Assembly: GCA_029263055.1 (NCBI GenBank)
Contig: JAJCYG010000099.1
Coordinates: 1-64,000, forward strand
DNA: 64,000 nt
DNA from: Actinomycetes bacterium
GTDB taxonomy: Bacteria; Auribacterota; JAJCYG01
Direction of reading: 5' to 3'
In this document: positions 26,201 through 33,430 of the stretch, piece by piece
How positions within the stretch are numbered: the stretch's first letter is position 1
Layout of the letters: the number at the start of each line of letters is the position of its first letter
Position numbers and translations under genes: made by a program
The notes under the pieces: generated by a model
What the model was told of the DNA's origin: nothing
Database searches by the model: none
Seen by the model: the letters and a program-made list of their open reading frames with translations, nothing else

Positions 26201-27790
26201 AGTCCCGTTACATTTACAGCAACAGCTTATCCTGTATTACGAACCGTGATTGATAATAATCGTTTGAGTTTTGAAGTTCGTGTTGTGGCTGTTGAAAGAT
26301 TGGCTGCAGCAGGTTCAAGGGATGCCGCAGATCAAACGCGTGTCAACCGGTTGAGTACTGATTTAAGAACGGCTCAAGGGGTGGCTGCAAATGTGAAAAC
26401 AAATCTTGGGGCGCGTTTGCTACAAGCGTTGATTCAAATGAGTTCGACTGCTCCTCGATCAGGTGGGGATATTGGACGTGGTGACCAAGCTGTGATTGAT
26501 ATTTGGAATGCGGGTCCAACCATTACCAACGAAGCGATTCAAGCTCAAGTTCAAGCTGCTGTTTCTTTAGCGCTTGAGACATTGGAAGCGGCATCCTTTA
26601 CTGAAGGTTTGCCACAAGATTTAGCTGATATTGCGAAACGTCGATTAACAGAAACTATTTCGATTGAAGCTTTGCCTGTTCACGTTGAAGCAAAGTCTAC
26701 AGATAAAAGTGCTGATCTCTTTTTCTTAGGACGTGGGGAAGCTTCTATTGTAAAACTTTCAATCGCTCTTTTTGAAGATAACAGTGATAACGCTCAGCTT
26801 AACTTAGCTCGTGCCATTACTCACGAACTTTTAGAAGGAGCACGTAAGGAAATTTTGGGAAAACATCCAGCGATTAAAAAACAATTAGCGAGTAACCCAG
26901 AAGCGTTGCACCGAGTGATTATTGATTCCTTAGAAGCGGTTGCATTTACTGAAGCTGATTTAGGTGAATCTTTAAAACGTATTATTGAAACGACGCTTCA
27001 GAAAAATGCAAAGTTGGATGCACTTAAAGTGAGTGAGCTCACTACAGAAGCAATCACAACAGCATCGGTTACTCTTGCTGACAAAGCACTTGAAGAGGGC
27101 TCTTCTGAAGAAGCCGTTCAAGCTGGTTTGGCTGCTGCTTTTCTTGAAGAAGATGTGACCTTGTCTGAAACAGTTGCGGCTCACTTAGTGTTGCCTGGTG
27201 ATGTGATTTCGCCGTTGTCTTCAGCTGTGCTCCCTGTTTTAGATTCAGATGCTGTGATTGTTTTAGATGCAGCTGTTTTAGAAACAGAGCCTAAGTTATC
27301 TGAAGCATTAACTAAAGCAATTGCTAATGGCCGTGTCCTCTTTTTTGGAGAGCCAACTGGTTCGGTTTCAACTGATGCCTTTGTTCAAACAGCCGGTGCA
27401 TTATCTTCAAAAGTGAGTGAGTTAAAACGAGCCACTCAAGTAGTGACTCTTTTAACACCAACTCAAATGAGAGCACACTTTAACGAATATGGTTTGACTC
27501 AGTTGGGTGACGCTCAGAACTTTGTGGCTCCATTAAATACTAGTTATGATCTACCGGTTCACTTGGCATTGGCCAGTGAATTGTTGAGTATTAATTTTGA
27601 TCTCTCAAAACTAAGCGATGCAGCTAAGCTCTTGCTTGCTTTGGAAATTGATTCCTTAGGATTAGAAATTGGCGACATGCGCTCGATTTTAACTGCCTTG
27701 GGTCAAATTCCTTCAGAGATCATCCGCGAAGGTAAAAAGCGCCTCCAAGAAGATCTCATCGGAGCCGCATTAAAACGTATCGCAGCCTAA
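23237..27790 (+). CDS. Giant exported HEAT-repeat-like protein
   Basis: The 1517-residue protein starts at ATG 23237, with AAGGAG 8 bases before it (a GTG at 23228 overlaps that site). Residues 1-40 are a signal-peptide-like segment. A second hydrophobic segment at about 155-172 ends in a lipobox-like FLYGC followed by MSTRP. Residues about 190-1090 are a long alpha solenoid with HEAT-type helix pairs (for example RIAAVDLIREKQIPL-type segments and AALRALLAIGTLEN). The last 400 residues are helical with Asp/Glu-rich parts; ITHELLEG occurs but is not a complete HExxH. It is likely an envelope scaffold. It is followed by a strong terminator. No specific function can be given. Confidence 0.72.
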   Translation: MNSLLLKGIKNLSKGISLFVALTFLSTSTLTSSPFANSVVQPQNLAVSSPMVVPPEPEYRFEIPTEIDPQIEASVKEQIQEVLSFTTGASEEDIITAVASSLSIYASDSNLPRISFLAFLALADHFGWDLDEADLNTFYGSFSQRFRKHSAPTRSLVAFMILSLFLPFLYGCMSTRPVSPYPDITRAASDVDLSRLLRYATEDPDSGRRLSAVQQINHLLNEEKDKNASERTLAVMNILRGYADRLPNETNAEVRQALITGLGIVLFLKRGDTQARQVLNEVFRNVYLIYYQNLRDIARFSASTDREDIEKKNNREAENRVIVTSLSVAGRPFSFSSKVDFVTGLASLPARQQTPAVIATITAVKAELAAAVEGTLVDGVRTYTFTSRDISALNALYTSDAFSSLTPAAGKINRLAILNALASLESVETIPTFLTALDQDNAYKGAALRALLAIGTLENSNTEHNFGTQRDAVATKARAIVVLPASVDNLRDLAAQILILVQDPQVAGQLRAYVSGQANLTNLTPLASTYAKSVIASSNLNAAQKAEHGAQLIRIVQLTANNASGSRLLAAQALQHIGHTPAINALLGAKGRVVLPTGNSLSPAQTTLKANLEAEIAAINAALTALGFTGDYNSLKTRALDRLAPMDLRVAMLRTLDENFRANPRLEGFSADTAPVSSDIAPIISLTGTANDRLVLGGIRLLGSVPLARISPVVRTQLLGKISDSNSAIRVAAVDLIREKQIPLTDVAVTAVVNNITSQTPGEITARLNLLLQATRSSDAAQRTLVSGTNVKTELETIAQATSNSDALRDLAVTILLAIEGPTVAKPRLQVLSGMARAGSAIKAELDALIQKADWNPIQTNFYGLVQPLSGDELATFLNAQVPTRLNGAPIISVLNFVIQERARLARSTAAQDQVSAALALVRLGDVSQFPLLTRELNGTVLSVSQKRVVQTALVTFLNNSSTTESIRLAALASDIPVILNAALGSETSPVTFTATAYPVLRTVIDNNRLSFEVRVVAVERLAAAGSRDAADQTRVNRLSTDLRTAQGVAANVKTNLGARLLQALIQMSSTAPRSGGDIGRGDQAVIDIWNAGPTITNEAIQAQVQAAVSLALETLEAASFTEGLPQDLADIAKRRLTETISIEALPVHVEAKSTDKSADLFFLGRGEASIVKLSIALFEDNSDNAQLNLARAITHELLEGARKEILGKHPAIKKQLASNPEALHRVIIDSLEAVAFTEADLGESLKRIIETTLQKNAKLDALKVSELTTEAITTASVTLADKALEEGSSEEAVQAGLAAAFLEEDVTLSETVAAHLVLPGDVISPLSSAVLPVLDSDAVIVLDAAVLETEPKLSEALTKAIANGRVLFFGEPTGSVSTDAFVQTAGALSSKVSELKRATQVVTLLTPTQMRAHFNEYGLTQLGDAQNFVAPLNTSYDLPVHLALASELLSINFDLSKLSDAAKLLLALEIDSLGLEIGDMRSILTALGQIPSEIIREGKKRLQEDLIGAALKRIAA

Positions 27791-27817
27791 TCGCGGTCTG
27801 TAAGACGCGAGCTTTAG

Positions 27818-27852
27818 CCCGGAAGCCTGTCATAGGCTTCCGGGTTTTTTTT
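27818..27852 (+). terminator. Strong rho-independent terminator
   Basis: A perfect 11-bp stem, CCCGGAAGCCT (27818-27828) with AGGCTTCCGGG (27834-27844), has a 5-base loop (GTCAT) and eight T residues. It ends the HEAT-like gene transcript 28 bases after the stop. Confidence 0.95.
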
Positions 27853-27926
27853 GTCACTTTGCCTAATAACAGGCAGGCTCTTTGCTTCTTTTTTATCTTT
27901 TTCCCTTATGAAGAGCTCATTTAATT

Positions 27927-27942
27927 TGGCACGCAACTTGGT
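27927..27942 (+). promoter_or_regulatory. Sigma54-like promoter candidate
   Basis: TTGGCACG, four bases, then TTGGT resembles the -24/-12 consensus (TGGCACG-N4-TTGCA/T) except for G in place of the near-invariant C at -12. It lies 34 bases before ATG 27976. No good sigma70 pair is seen there. Confidence 0.35.
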
Positions 27943-27975
27943 AAAGACTAGGGGACTTTATAGAGGAGAAGTGAT

Positions 27976-30213
27976 ATGTTGCGCATTAATTTATGGACTA
28001 AAAGTATAAGTGTTTTATTGGTATTTACTTTGTCGATAGGGATTGTTCCTGGATCGCTCGACTCTCAAACAGAAACATCGATTCATTTGGCACCGGACTC
28101 TTTTGTTCAGGCTCAAGCTCAATTGGTAGGAACAGGCTCAAGCTCGGCGGTGATTGGGGCTCTCGCTACAGCAACTGCTGGTTTAGTGCTCACTTCAACT
28201 AAACCAGCTCAGGCAGCACCGAGCGACTCAAATGTAGCTCCTTGGAGAAAAAGCATTAATGCAGGATTGGCGCGCGTTCGAGAAGCTCAAGCTCAGATTG
28301 ATGAGCAACCGACATTAAGTTTTTTCTATTATTCGAAGCTTTGGTTTGGGCAATCTTTTGTTTCTATTTTTGCTGTTTTTGCTGTGTTTACAGCTATTAT
28401 TGCTTCTTTTAAGTCAAGAGTGACTCGTCGACGTTTTATGTCGGCAACTGGAGTTTTGGCCGTAACAGCAACAGCAGGTTGTACGACTACCGGTTCTGAT
28501 CGTGTTACGGGAGCTGATATTACCCAAAACTTTAATAGTGGCAATAAACTTCCAGATGTTTTGAACTTTTCTTTAGAGCGTTTTTTAGGTGATGCCATTA
28601 AGTTAAATATGGGATTACGACGACTCTTCTTTGATCACTACTTAGCTACAGTGGTGAAGCCATTAGCTGAAGAAGCTTCGGGTGATCTGAAAATCACTGC
28701 TTCGCTTAGTGCTATTTTTAATGGGAGTACAACTCCTGATTTGGCTGCAGGTTTGTTTGCATCGGGTGATTTTTTAGGTGGAAACTGGAATAGTGCTTAT
28801 CAAACACATGGTCGAGAAGAACAGATTGGAACGATTAATACGGTTCCAGCTAATTTAACTGCAGCCACAATAGCTAATGATGCCACGGGTGCTTTAAATG
28901 CTATTAATCCTGAGCTTTATTATACGATTCCTGTCACAGGCGACACTGTTCCAAATCCAGATGAAGTGGTGCCAGAAGCGATTCGTGCCAGCTTTCGCCA
29001 TGAATTAAATAAAATCACGCATGAAGTGGGACAAGCCTATCAAAAGATTGTCGAATTAAAACAAGATTTGACTTGGTTGCAACAACAAAAGGCGTTGATT
29101 GAAGCGATTCCTGCTGGAGATCGAACGAATCCGTTGACAACTAAGTTAGGTGAAATTAATACGGCTATAGCAAATACAAATCATCCATTGCAGAGTGCTT
29201 ATCTTGATCTGTTGAAAAAAGTAGGCTATCGCGGCACTGATTTTAATGTAGAGGTTGATCGAGTAAGAATTAACCCGCAAAGTTCGATTGCCTTGGTTTT
29301 TGATGAAACCAATACCACAACGGTTCCAGTTTTAAATCAAGCGCAATCACGCGAACGAATGCGCACCAATAGCATTCAGTATGTTCGATTAACACAGCAA
29401 ATGAATCTTTCTGAAACTGCGATTGGGGCAGCTAAGTACAATGCCAGTCGTCCGAATGTGACATTGGCTTTTGGTTATGAACCCCGTGCCGCAGGTTTGG
29501 TTGGTCTGTTAACTGAAATTCGTCCTTGGCGTTTTCGCGCAGCTGAAGCGCAGATTATGGAACTGCGAACCAAGTATTTAGGTTTTTCAGCTGCTCGTGC
29601 ACAGCAACTTACAGGAATCACTTATAGTGTGGCCCAATTTGTGGTTGACCGCAGCGAGGCTATTCGCTTAACTGTGGCGAAAAGAAATGCATTCCAATCC
29701 TTAGATACCTCTGTGGGAACACGGCGTGCTTACTTGGCAAATTCAAGCCATGTGCCGACAGCCCCGGCTCAGCTTCAAGCGAACATTGCTTCAGCTTTGA
29801 GTGGCAGTGCCATTACAGTGGCTAATGTGGCTGAATTGGTTCAATTGCTTGAGGCTAAACGTGGGTTTCAATCTGAAATCCGTAAGTTTAATCATTTGGA
29901 ATCAAGTCGCCATCTTTTAGAAGGAACACATATTGGGGACACGCGAACAGGTCAAGTCTTAGCTGGATTAAAAGATTACTTTGATCCGTTTATTCGACAA
30001 GATCCAATCTATTTTCACAACCTTCTTTCAGGTGGCGTGAAAATGTTTTGGTGGGTGATGCTTTCAATTGGTACGGCTTTAGGGGCCACTCTTTTTCCAA
30101 CCACAGCATTAGCAGCTCAGTCACGGGTGCCGACATCACCGCCAGCGATTAGGTGGTCTGCTCCTGAAATGGCGCCACTTTATCGTGAGCCTGCCTTTGC
30201 AACAAGCTTGTAA
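27976..30213 (+). CDS. Large membrane/exported protein with buried Tat-like lipoprotein signal, unknown function
   Basis: The 745-residue protein has GAGGAG 7 bases before its ATG. Hydrophobic parts are: residues 8-27 (first signal), followed by IHLAPDS; 56-80, ending TKPAQA; 125-145 (FVSIFAVFAVFTAII); and directly after it RVTRRRFMSATGVLAVTATAGC, split here as RRRFMS plus lipobox TAGC (Cys169), which looks like a twin-arginine lipoprotein signal inside the chain. Residues 180-660 are mostly helical with long amphipathic stretches and weakly recall outer-membrane efflux proteins (TolC type), but no motif proves it. A last hydrophobic segment lies at about 685-710. It may be a neighbour in function of the HEAT-like giant, which has the same two-signal layout. 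Confidence 0.6.
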   Translation: MLRINLWTKSISVLLVFTLSIGIVPGSLDSQTETSIHLAPDSFVQAQAQLVGTGSSSAVIGALATATAGLVLTSTKPAQAAPSDSNVAPWRKSINAGLARVREAQAQIDEQPTLSFFYYSKLWFGQSFVSIFAVFAVFTAIIASFKSRVTRRRFMSATGVLAVTATAGCTTTGSDRVTGADITQNFNSGNKLPDVLNFSLERFLGDAIKLNMGLRRLFFDHYLATVVKPLAEEASGDLKITASLSAIFNGSTTPDLAAGLFASGDFLGGNWNSAYQTHGREEQIGTINTVPANLTAATIANDATGALNAINPELYYTIPVTGDTVPNPDEVVPEAIRASFRHELNKITHEVGQAYQKIVELKQDLTWLQQQKALIEAIPAGDRTNPLTTKLGEINTAIANTNHPLQSAYLDLLKKVGYRGTDFNVEVDRVRINPQSSIALVFDETNTTTVPVLNQAQSRERMRTNSIQYVRLTQQMNLSETAIGAAKYNASRPNVTLAFGYEPRAAGLVGLLTEIRPWRFRAAEAQIMELRTKYLGFSAARAQQLTGITYSVAQFVVDRSEAIRLTVAKRNAFQSLDTSVGTRRAYLANSSHVPTAPAQLQANIASALSGSAITVANVAELVQLLEAKRGFQSEIRKFNHLESSRHLLEGTHIGDTRTGQVLAGLKDYFDPFIRQDPIYFHNLLSGGVKMFWWVMLSIGTALGATLFPTTALAAQSRVPTSPPAIRWSAPEMAPLYREPAFATSL

Positions 30214-30342
30214 TTTGATTTCTCTCCCATGAGGGCTAGTTTGGTGACATTCTTGTGCTGTCGGAGGAGATAGCTGGGGATAGAGCCTCGGAAGAGGCTC
30301 TCGCACTCTGGGAGAGAGTTTGCTTTATTAAGTTGTTACTGA

Positions 30343-30389
30343 GTCATCCTGAGCGTCTGTTGCGTCATCCTGAGCGTAGCGAAGGATCT
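30343..30389 (+). repeat. Interspersed repeat of the GTCATCCTGAGCGTAGCGAAGGATCT type
   Basis: A short copy, GTCATCCTGAGCG (30343-30355), is followed by a longer copy, GTCATCCTGAGCGTAGCGAA (30364-30383) plus GGATCT. When translated it gives the familiar HPERSEGS peptide, a known annotation artefact. The 215-base gap 30214-30428 also has a 6-bp hairpin, GAGCCT (30283-30288) with AGGCTC (30295-30300), and no gene. A related pair lies at 51248-51322. Confidence 0.75.
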
Positions 30390-30393
30390 AAAC

Positions 30394-30422
30394 TTGACTT
30401 CCTTTTAGAGAAGCAGTATACC
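30394..30422 (+). promoter_or_regulatory. Promoter placing transcription start at the ATG of the mini-secretin gene
   Basis: TTGACT (30394-30399), 17-base spacer, TATACC (30417-30422). The ATG at 30429 is only 6 bases beyond the -10 box and no Shine-Dalgarno site exists, suggesting a leaderless mRNA. Confidence 0.55.
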
Positions 30423-30428
30423 GGTAGT

Positions 30429-31175
30429 ATGAAAACAATATTCTCTATATTGTTGTTTCTTATCTTCTTTTTGACCCCCTCTCTTTTTTCTGAAGATGAA
30501 ATCGAAGTGCGTGTGATTTCTGTTGGCTTTTATGAGGTGGCTCAAGCTGAAGCGTTGGCTCGGTCGATGTTGTCTTCTCAAGGCAAAGTAACAGGGGATG
30601 AGCGGACCTTGCAGCTTGTGGTTCAAGACTATTCACAAAACTGCGACCAAATCGAAGCTTATTTTAAAGATCAGACACTTCCTAAAAATATTCGAATCGA
30701 AGTGACATTTGTGGGACAAGACTCGGGCATTTTTGAAGCCCGTTATGTGGGTTGGGACAACGCCGTTAAAAGCCGAGGCCGAGAAACACAAATGCTGACA
30801 GTGTTTGATGGAGGCAAAGGTTATTTACATGTAGGTGAAAAAATACCTGAACCACGTTGGTTTTTTACGTATGCCAAGAAGCAGGGAATCGTCGTTGTTG
30901 ATGTGGATTACCGCGATGTGGGCTCGCGGTTAGTGGTTTCTCCCCGTATTCGTGGCAACCGAATCGACATCACCTTAACACCTGAAATCAGCTATGTGGT
31001 CGATGGCACGTTGCGCACCATTGCGTTCACTGGTTTATCCACACGTGTCTTTGTGAGTGATGGGGGGACCATTGAATTAGGAGGCTTAAAAGGGGATAAA
31101 GCATTTAGTGATCGCTTTTTTCGCTCTCGAACTAGAAAGTTGATGCAGATACGCCTTACACCCAAAATTTTATAA
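30429..31175 (+). CDS. Exported mini-secretin-like protein
   Basis: The 248-residue protein has a signal peptide (residues 1-20, TIFSILLFLIFFLTPSLFS). An N-terminal secretin-type domain follows, with EVAQAEALARSMLSSQGKV and DERTLQLVVQDYSQN. The C-terminal part RLVVSPRIRGNRIDITLTPE, then STRVFVSDGGTIELGGLKG, matches the last strands of type II/III secretins. It is much shorter than a secretin (usually over 400 residues), so it is probably a partial fold and not a full gate. I rejected a start at 30255, because the first 58 codons would translate the interspersed repeat. The next gene follows 17 bases later. Confidence 0.7.
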   Translation: MKTIFSILLFLIFFLTPSLFSEDEIEVRVISVGFYEVAQAEALARSMLSSQGKVTGDERTLQLVVQDYSQNCDQIEAYFKDQTLPKNIRIEVTFVGQDSGIFEARYVGWDNAVKSRGRETQMLTVFDGGKGYLHVGEKIPEPRWFFTYAKKQGIVVVDVDYRDVGSRLVVSPRIRGNRIDITLTPEISYVVDGTLRTIAFTGLSTRVFVSDGGTIELGGLKGDKAFSDRFFRSRTRKLMQIRLTPKIL

Positions 31176-31192
31176 TCGTCTAAGGAGCAAGC

Positions 31193-32161
31193 ATGGCTAA
31201 GTTAGAATTAACGGATTCGATTTTATTAGAAGGGGAATTTGAACTCCTCTCTGATGCGCAGTTAGCTTTTCAGCCTGATGATCCTTCAGACTATCAAGGC
31301 CTCTTAAATCAAGAGCATAAGTTGATTGTTTTTGGTGAGTGGGAGATTGATCCGCAGCATGATTTGCGCTTTCGTGTTCAAGAATCACTAACCGAGCGTT
31401 TAGGTAAAGAACTTGTTTTTAAGGGAGAGTTTCTCAAAGCTGAGGCGGGTGAATTAGATTTTACCTACCGATACCGTATTAAAGAGGGTAAAGAAGCAAT
31501 CCGAACGTTTCGTTTTTTTGGAAAGTGGGAGGCTGATAAGAATAACCGACTCACCTTTGTCTTAAATAATTCAAAAGGATCAACTCAAACACTTACGTTA
31601 AATGGTGCTTGGAAAATAAACAAACGCCATGAAATTGTTTACAGCTATCGCAAACAAGAATTAAAAACCAAAACAAAAAAGACAAAGCGTTTAGTTTTTC
31701 GTGGCAAATGGATTATCACAAACAATCGTTCTGTTTCTTATGTGCTAGAAGGAAATTCCGTTCAAGCTTTTCGATTTCGTTTGACCTTTGAAACCCCCAT
31801 CATCTTAGCCAACCAAAACGAGATTCGTTTTCAAATAGGAGTTGAAGTCACAGGCCGGCGTTATTCAAAAGTGCGCGACATTGTTCTCTTTGGAAAATGG
31901 AAACTAAAACGCGATTTTTCTTTAGCCTTTGAAGTGACTTACCGCAATGCGGTTTGGTATGAAATTAGTTTTGACGCGAAATACAAAATCAATGATCAAG
32001 CTGGAATTGAAGCGACTCTCTTTGCCCGAAACGGGGAAGATTTAGGCCTAGCTATAACCCTTTCTCGTTCTTTCTTAGATCAAGAAGGAGAAGTCTTTCT
32101 AAGCCTGGAGAAGTCCTTGGAAGAGACTCGCTTAGAGGTAGGGGCTTCCCTTCGTTTCTAG
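31193..32161 (+). CDS. Beta-strand repeat protein, unknown function
   Basis: The 322-residue protein has about six repeats of a 35-40-residue unit centred on a W/F-rich strand: FGEWEIDPQHDLRFRV, FFGKWEADKNNRLTFVL, LNGAWKINKRHEIVYSY, FRGKWIITNNRSVSYVL and LFGKWKLKRDFSLAFEV. The end, EVGASLRF, has the terminal Phe typical of outer-membrane barrels, yet no signal peptide is present: the protein begins MAKLELTDSILLEGEF behind a good AAGGAG site. It could be a soluble beta-solenoid, or a barrel-like protein that is localised in another way. It follows the mini-secretin closely and is probably in its operon. Confidence 0.65.
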   Translation: MAKLELTDSILLEGEFELLSDAQLAFQPDDPSDYQGLLNQEHKLIVFGEWEIDPQHDLRFRVQESLTERLGKELVFKGEFLKAEAGELDFTYRYRIKEGKEAIRTFRFFGKWEADKNNRLTFVLNNSKGSTQTLTLNGAWKINKRHEIVYSYRKQELKTKTKKTKRLVFRGKWIITNNRSVSYVLEGNSVQAFRFRLTFETPIILANQNEIRFQIGVEVTGRRYSKVRDIVLFGKWKLKRDFSLAFEVTYRNAVWYEISFDAKYKINDQAGIEATLFARNGEDLGLAITLSRSFLDQEGEVFLSLEKSLEETRLEVGASLRF

Positions 32162-32198
32162 TCTTAGGCTATTTTCTTAATTAGCACTAAGCGAGTAT

Positions 32199-32234
32199 AT
32201 TATCGTTGACTAGATAACGATAATTCTGTACAAT
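32199..32234 (+). promoter_or_regulatory. Promoter with overlapping 9-bp inverted-repeat operator
   Basis: TTGACT (32206-32211), 17-base spacer, TACAAT (32229-32234). ATTATCGTT (32199-32207) and AACGATAAT (32216-32224) are perfect inverted arms 8 bases apart, covering the -35 box and half the spacer. A dimeric repressor site is likely. The ATG lies 14 bases after the -10 box and no Shine-Dalgarno site is seen. Confidence 0.65.
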
Positions 32235-32248
32235 CTCTCTTTGCGTCT

Positions 32249-33364
32249 ATGAACCGGTTTATACTGAAGTTGTTTCAGCTTGTGTTAACCGTTTTACTTC
32301 TCTTTCCTTCTAAGAGCTATGCTCTTTCTCCATCTTCAGGTATCACTCAATCAGAACAACATCAGCTTTTTCTTGATCTGCATCAAATTAATATTGTGCT
32401 TCATGAGTTGAATAATGCTGTTAGTTCAGTCATAGGACATGTTCAGCTTTACAGAAGAAAAGAGTTAAAGAGTACTGAGAAAATAGAAGAGCTTGTTTCT
32501 ATTATTGAAAAAGAACTGACGCCTTCGGTTCATAATGTTTTTTTAATAAGAAGATCAATGCATGGAAATGAAACAAGAGCTGGTTTTTTAGAGTTAAAGG
32601 AAGAGTTAGAAGATCTTCGAGAGACTGTTATTGAGAGTTATGCTCTTGCTCTTCAGATAAAGCCTGAGACAGATTTTAATCAGTTTTCAGATACAGTTCA
32701 GACTATTGTTGAAACAGTTTTAGCAGAGTTTGATAAAGCTATTTTTCTAATTAACTTTGCTTTTAAAGAGGATGATTTTATTTTTGACCAAGTTAAGGTT
32801 GCTCACTTTTTAAATAAAGAGAAAGAAGGCTTTAGTCAGTACAGCGATATTGAATTTGATGTTCAAGAGAGATTAGATTCTATTGTTGGGAATGAATATG
32901 CTCTTTCTATTGTGATTAAAAACTTGATTCGTAATGCAAAATATCATGCAAAACCAAAGAAAGTTTTAGTTTTAGCTTATGTTTCAGAAAAAAGTTGGGT
33001 CATTGAAGTGGTTAATGACATTCAAATAGAAGATGGGCATGTTGATCCTTATTGGCTTGAGAAGATTATATTTTTAGATGGTGATGAACCTAAAAAAGCT
33101 CAACGCTTATTTGCTCTTCCTTTTTCAACGTCTAAGCAAGATGGAAGGCTTCATGGAATCGGCCTTAAACTAGCTTGGGGTGTGACTAGCGCAATGGGAG
33201 GGACGATTCAGGTAGAGAGTACCCCGGGCATAGAAACTCGTTTTCGGGTGGTTTTGCCCCTAACAGGAACAAAGTTATCCGTCACTGGAACAGGGTCCAT
33301 GCGCTTGCCTGTTTTTAAAAGTGACCTTACTTTAGAAGAAGATGTGGTTACTTTCTCTCTCTAA
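32249..33364 (+). CDS. Histidine-kinase-like protein with signal peptide
   Basis: The 371-residue protein starts with a hydrophobic signal segment (ILKLFQLVLTVLLLFP) followed by YALSPSS. Residues 44-60 hold LHQINIVLHELNNAVSS, which resembles the phospho-acceptor H-box (His52) of sensor kinases. The ATPase part shows an N-box, IVIKNLIRNAKYHA, and a G-box, GIGLKLAWGVTSAMGG, followed by TIQVESTPGIETRFRVVLPL. Between them, residues 70-200 are helical. If the signal works as in other exported proteins, the kinase core would face the periplasm, where ATP is scarce, so either the segment is only an anchor or the protein binds something else. It is controlled by a promoter with an operator-like repeat. 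Confidence 0.75.
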   Translation: MNRFILKLFQLVLTVLLLFPSKSYALSPSSGITQSEQHQLFLDLHQINIVLHELNNAVSSVIGHVQLYRRKELKSTEKIEELVSIIEKELTPSVHNVFLIRRSMHGNETRAGFLELKEELEDLRETVIESYALALQIKPETDFNQFSDTVQTIVETVLAEFDKAIFLINFAFKEDDFIFDQVKVAHFLNKEKEGFSQYSDIEFDVQERLDSIVGNEYALSIVIKNLIRNAKYHAKPKKVLVLAYVSEKSWVIEVVNDIQIEDGHVDPYWLEKIIFLDGDEPKKAQRLFALPFSTSKQDGRLHGIGLKLAWGVTSAMGGTIQVESTPGIETRFRVVLPLTGTKLSVTGTGSMRLPVFKSDLTLEEDVVTFSL

Positions 33365-33392
33365 GCCTTTCTCTCATAGTGAGATAAACTTA

Positions 33393-33421
33393 TTGACAAA
33401 TTAGTGTAAATATCTTATATT
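33393..33421 (+). promoter_or_regulatory. Near-consensus promoter adjoining the start of the GT9-like gene
   Basis: TTGACA (33393-33398), 17-base spacer, TATATT (33416-33421). ATG 33431 follows after 9 bases with no ribosome site, so the mRNA is probably leaderless. Confidence 0.7.
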
Positions 33422-33430
33422 CAACACCTT

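Noticed and set aside
26815..26845. Possible HExxH metal site in the HEAT-like giant
   Set aside because: The sequence is HELLE, with Glu in place of the second His, and no other ligands are evident.
30255..30428. Extended N-terminus of the mini-secretin gene
   Set aside because: It would translate the GTCATCCTGAGCG-type repeats into the known HPERSEGS artefact; a signal peptide starts at ATG 30429.
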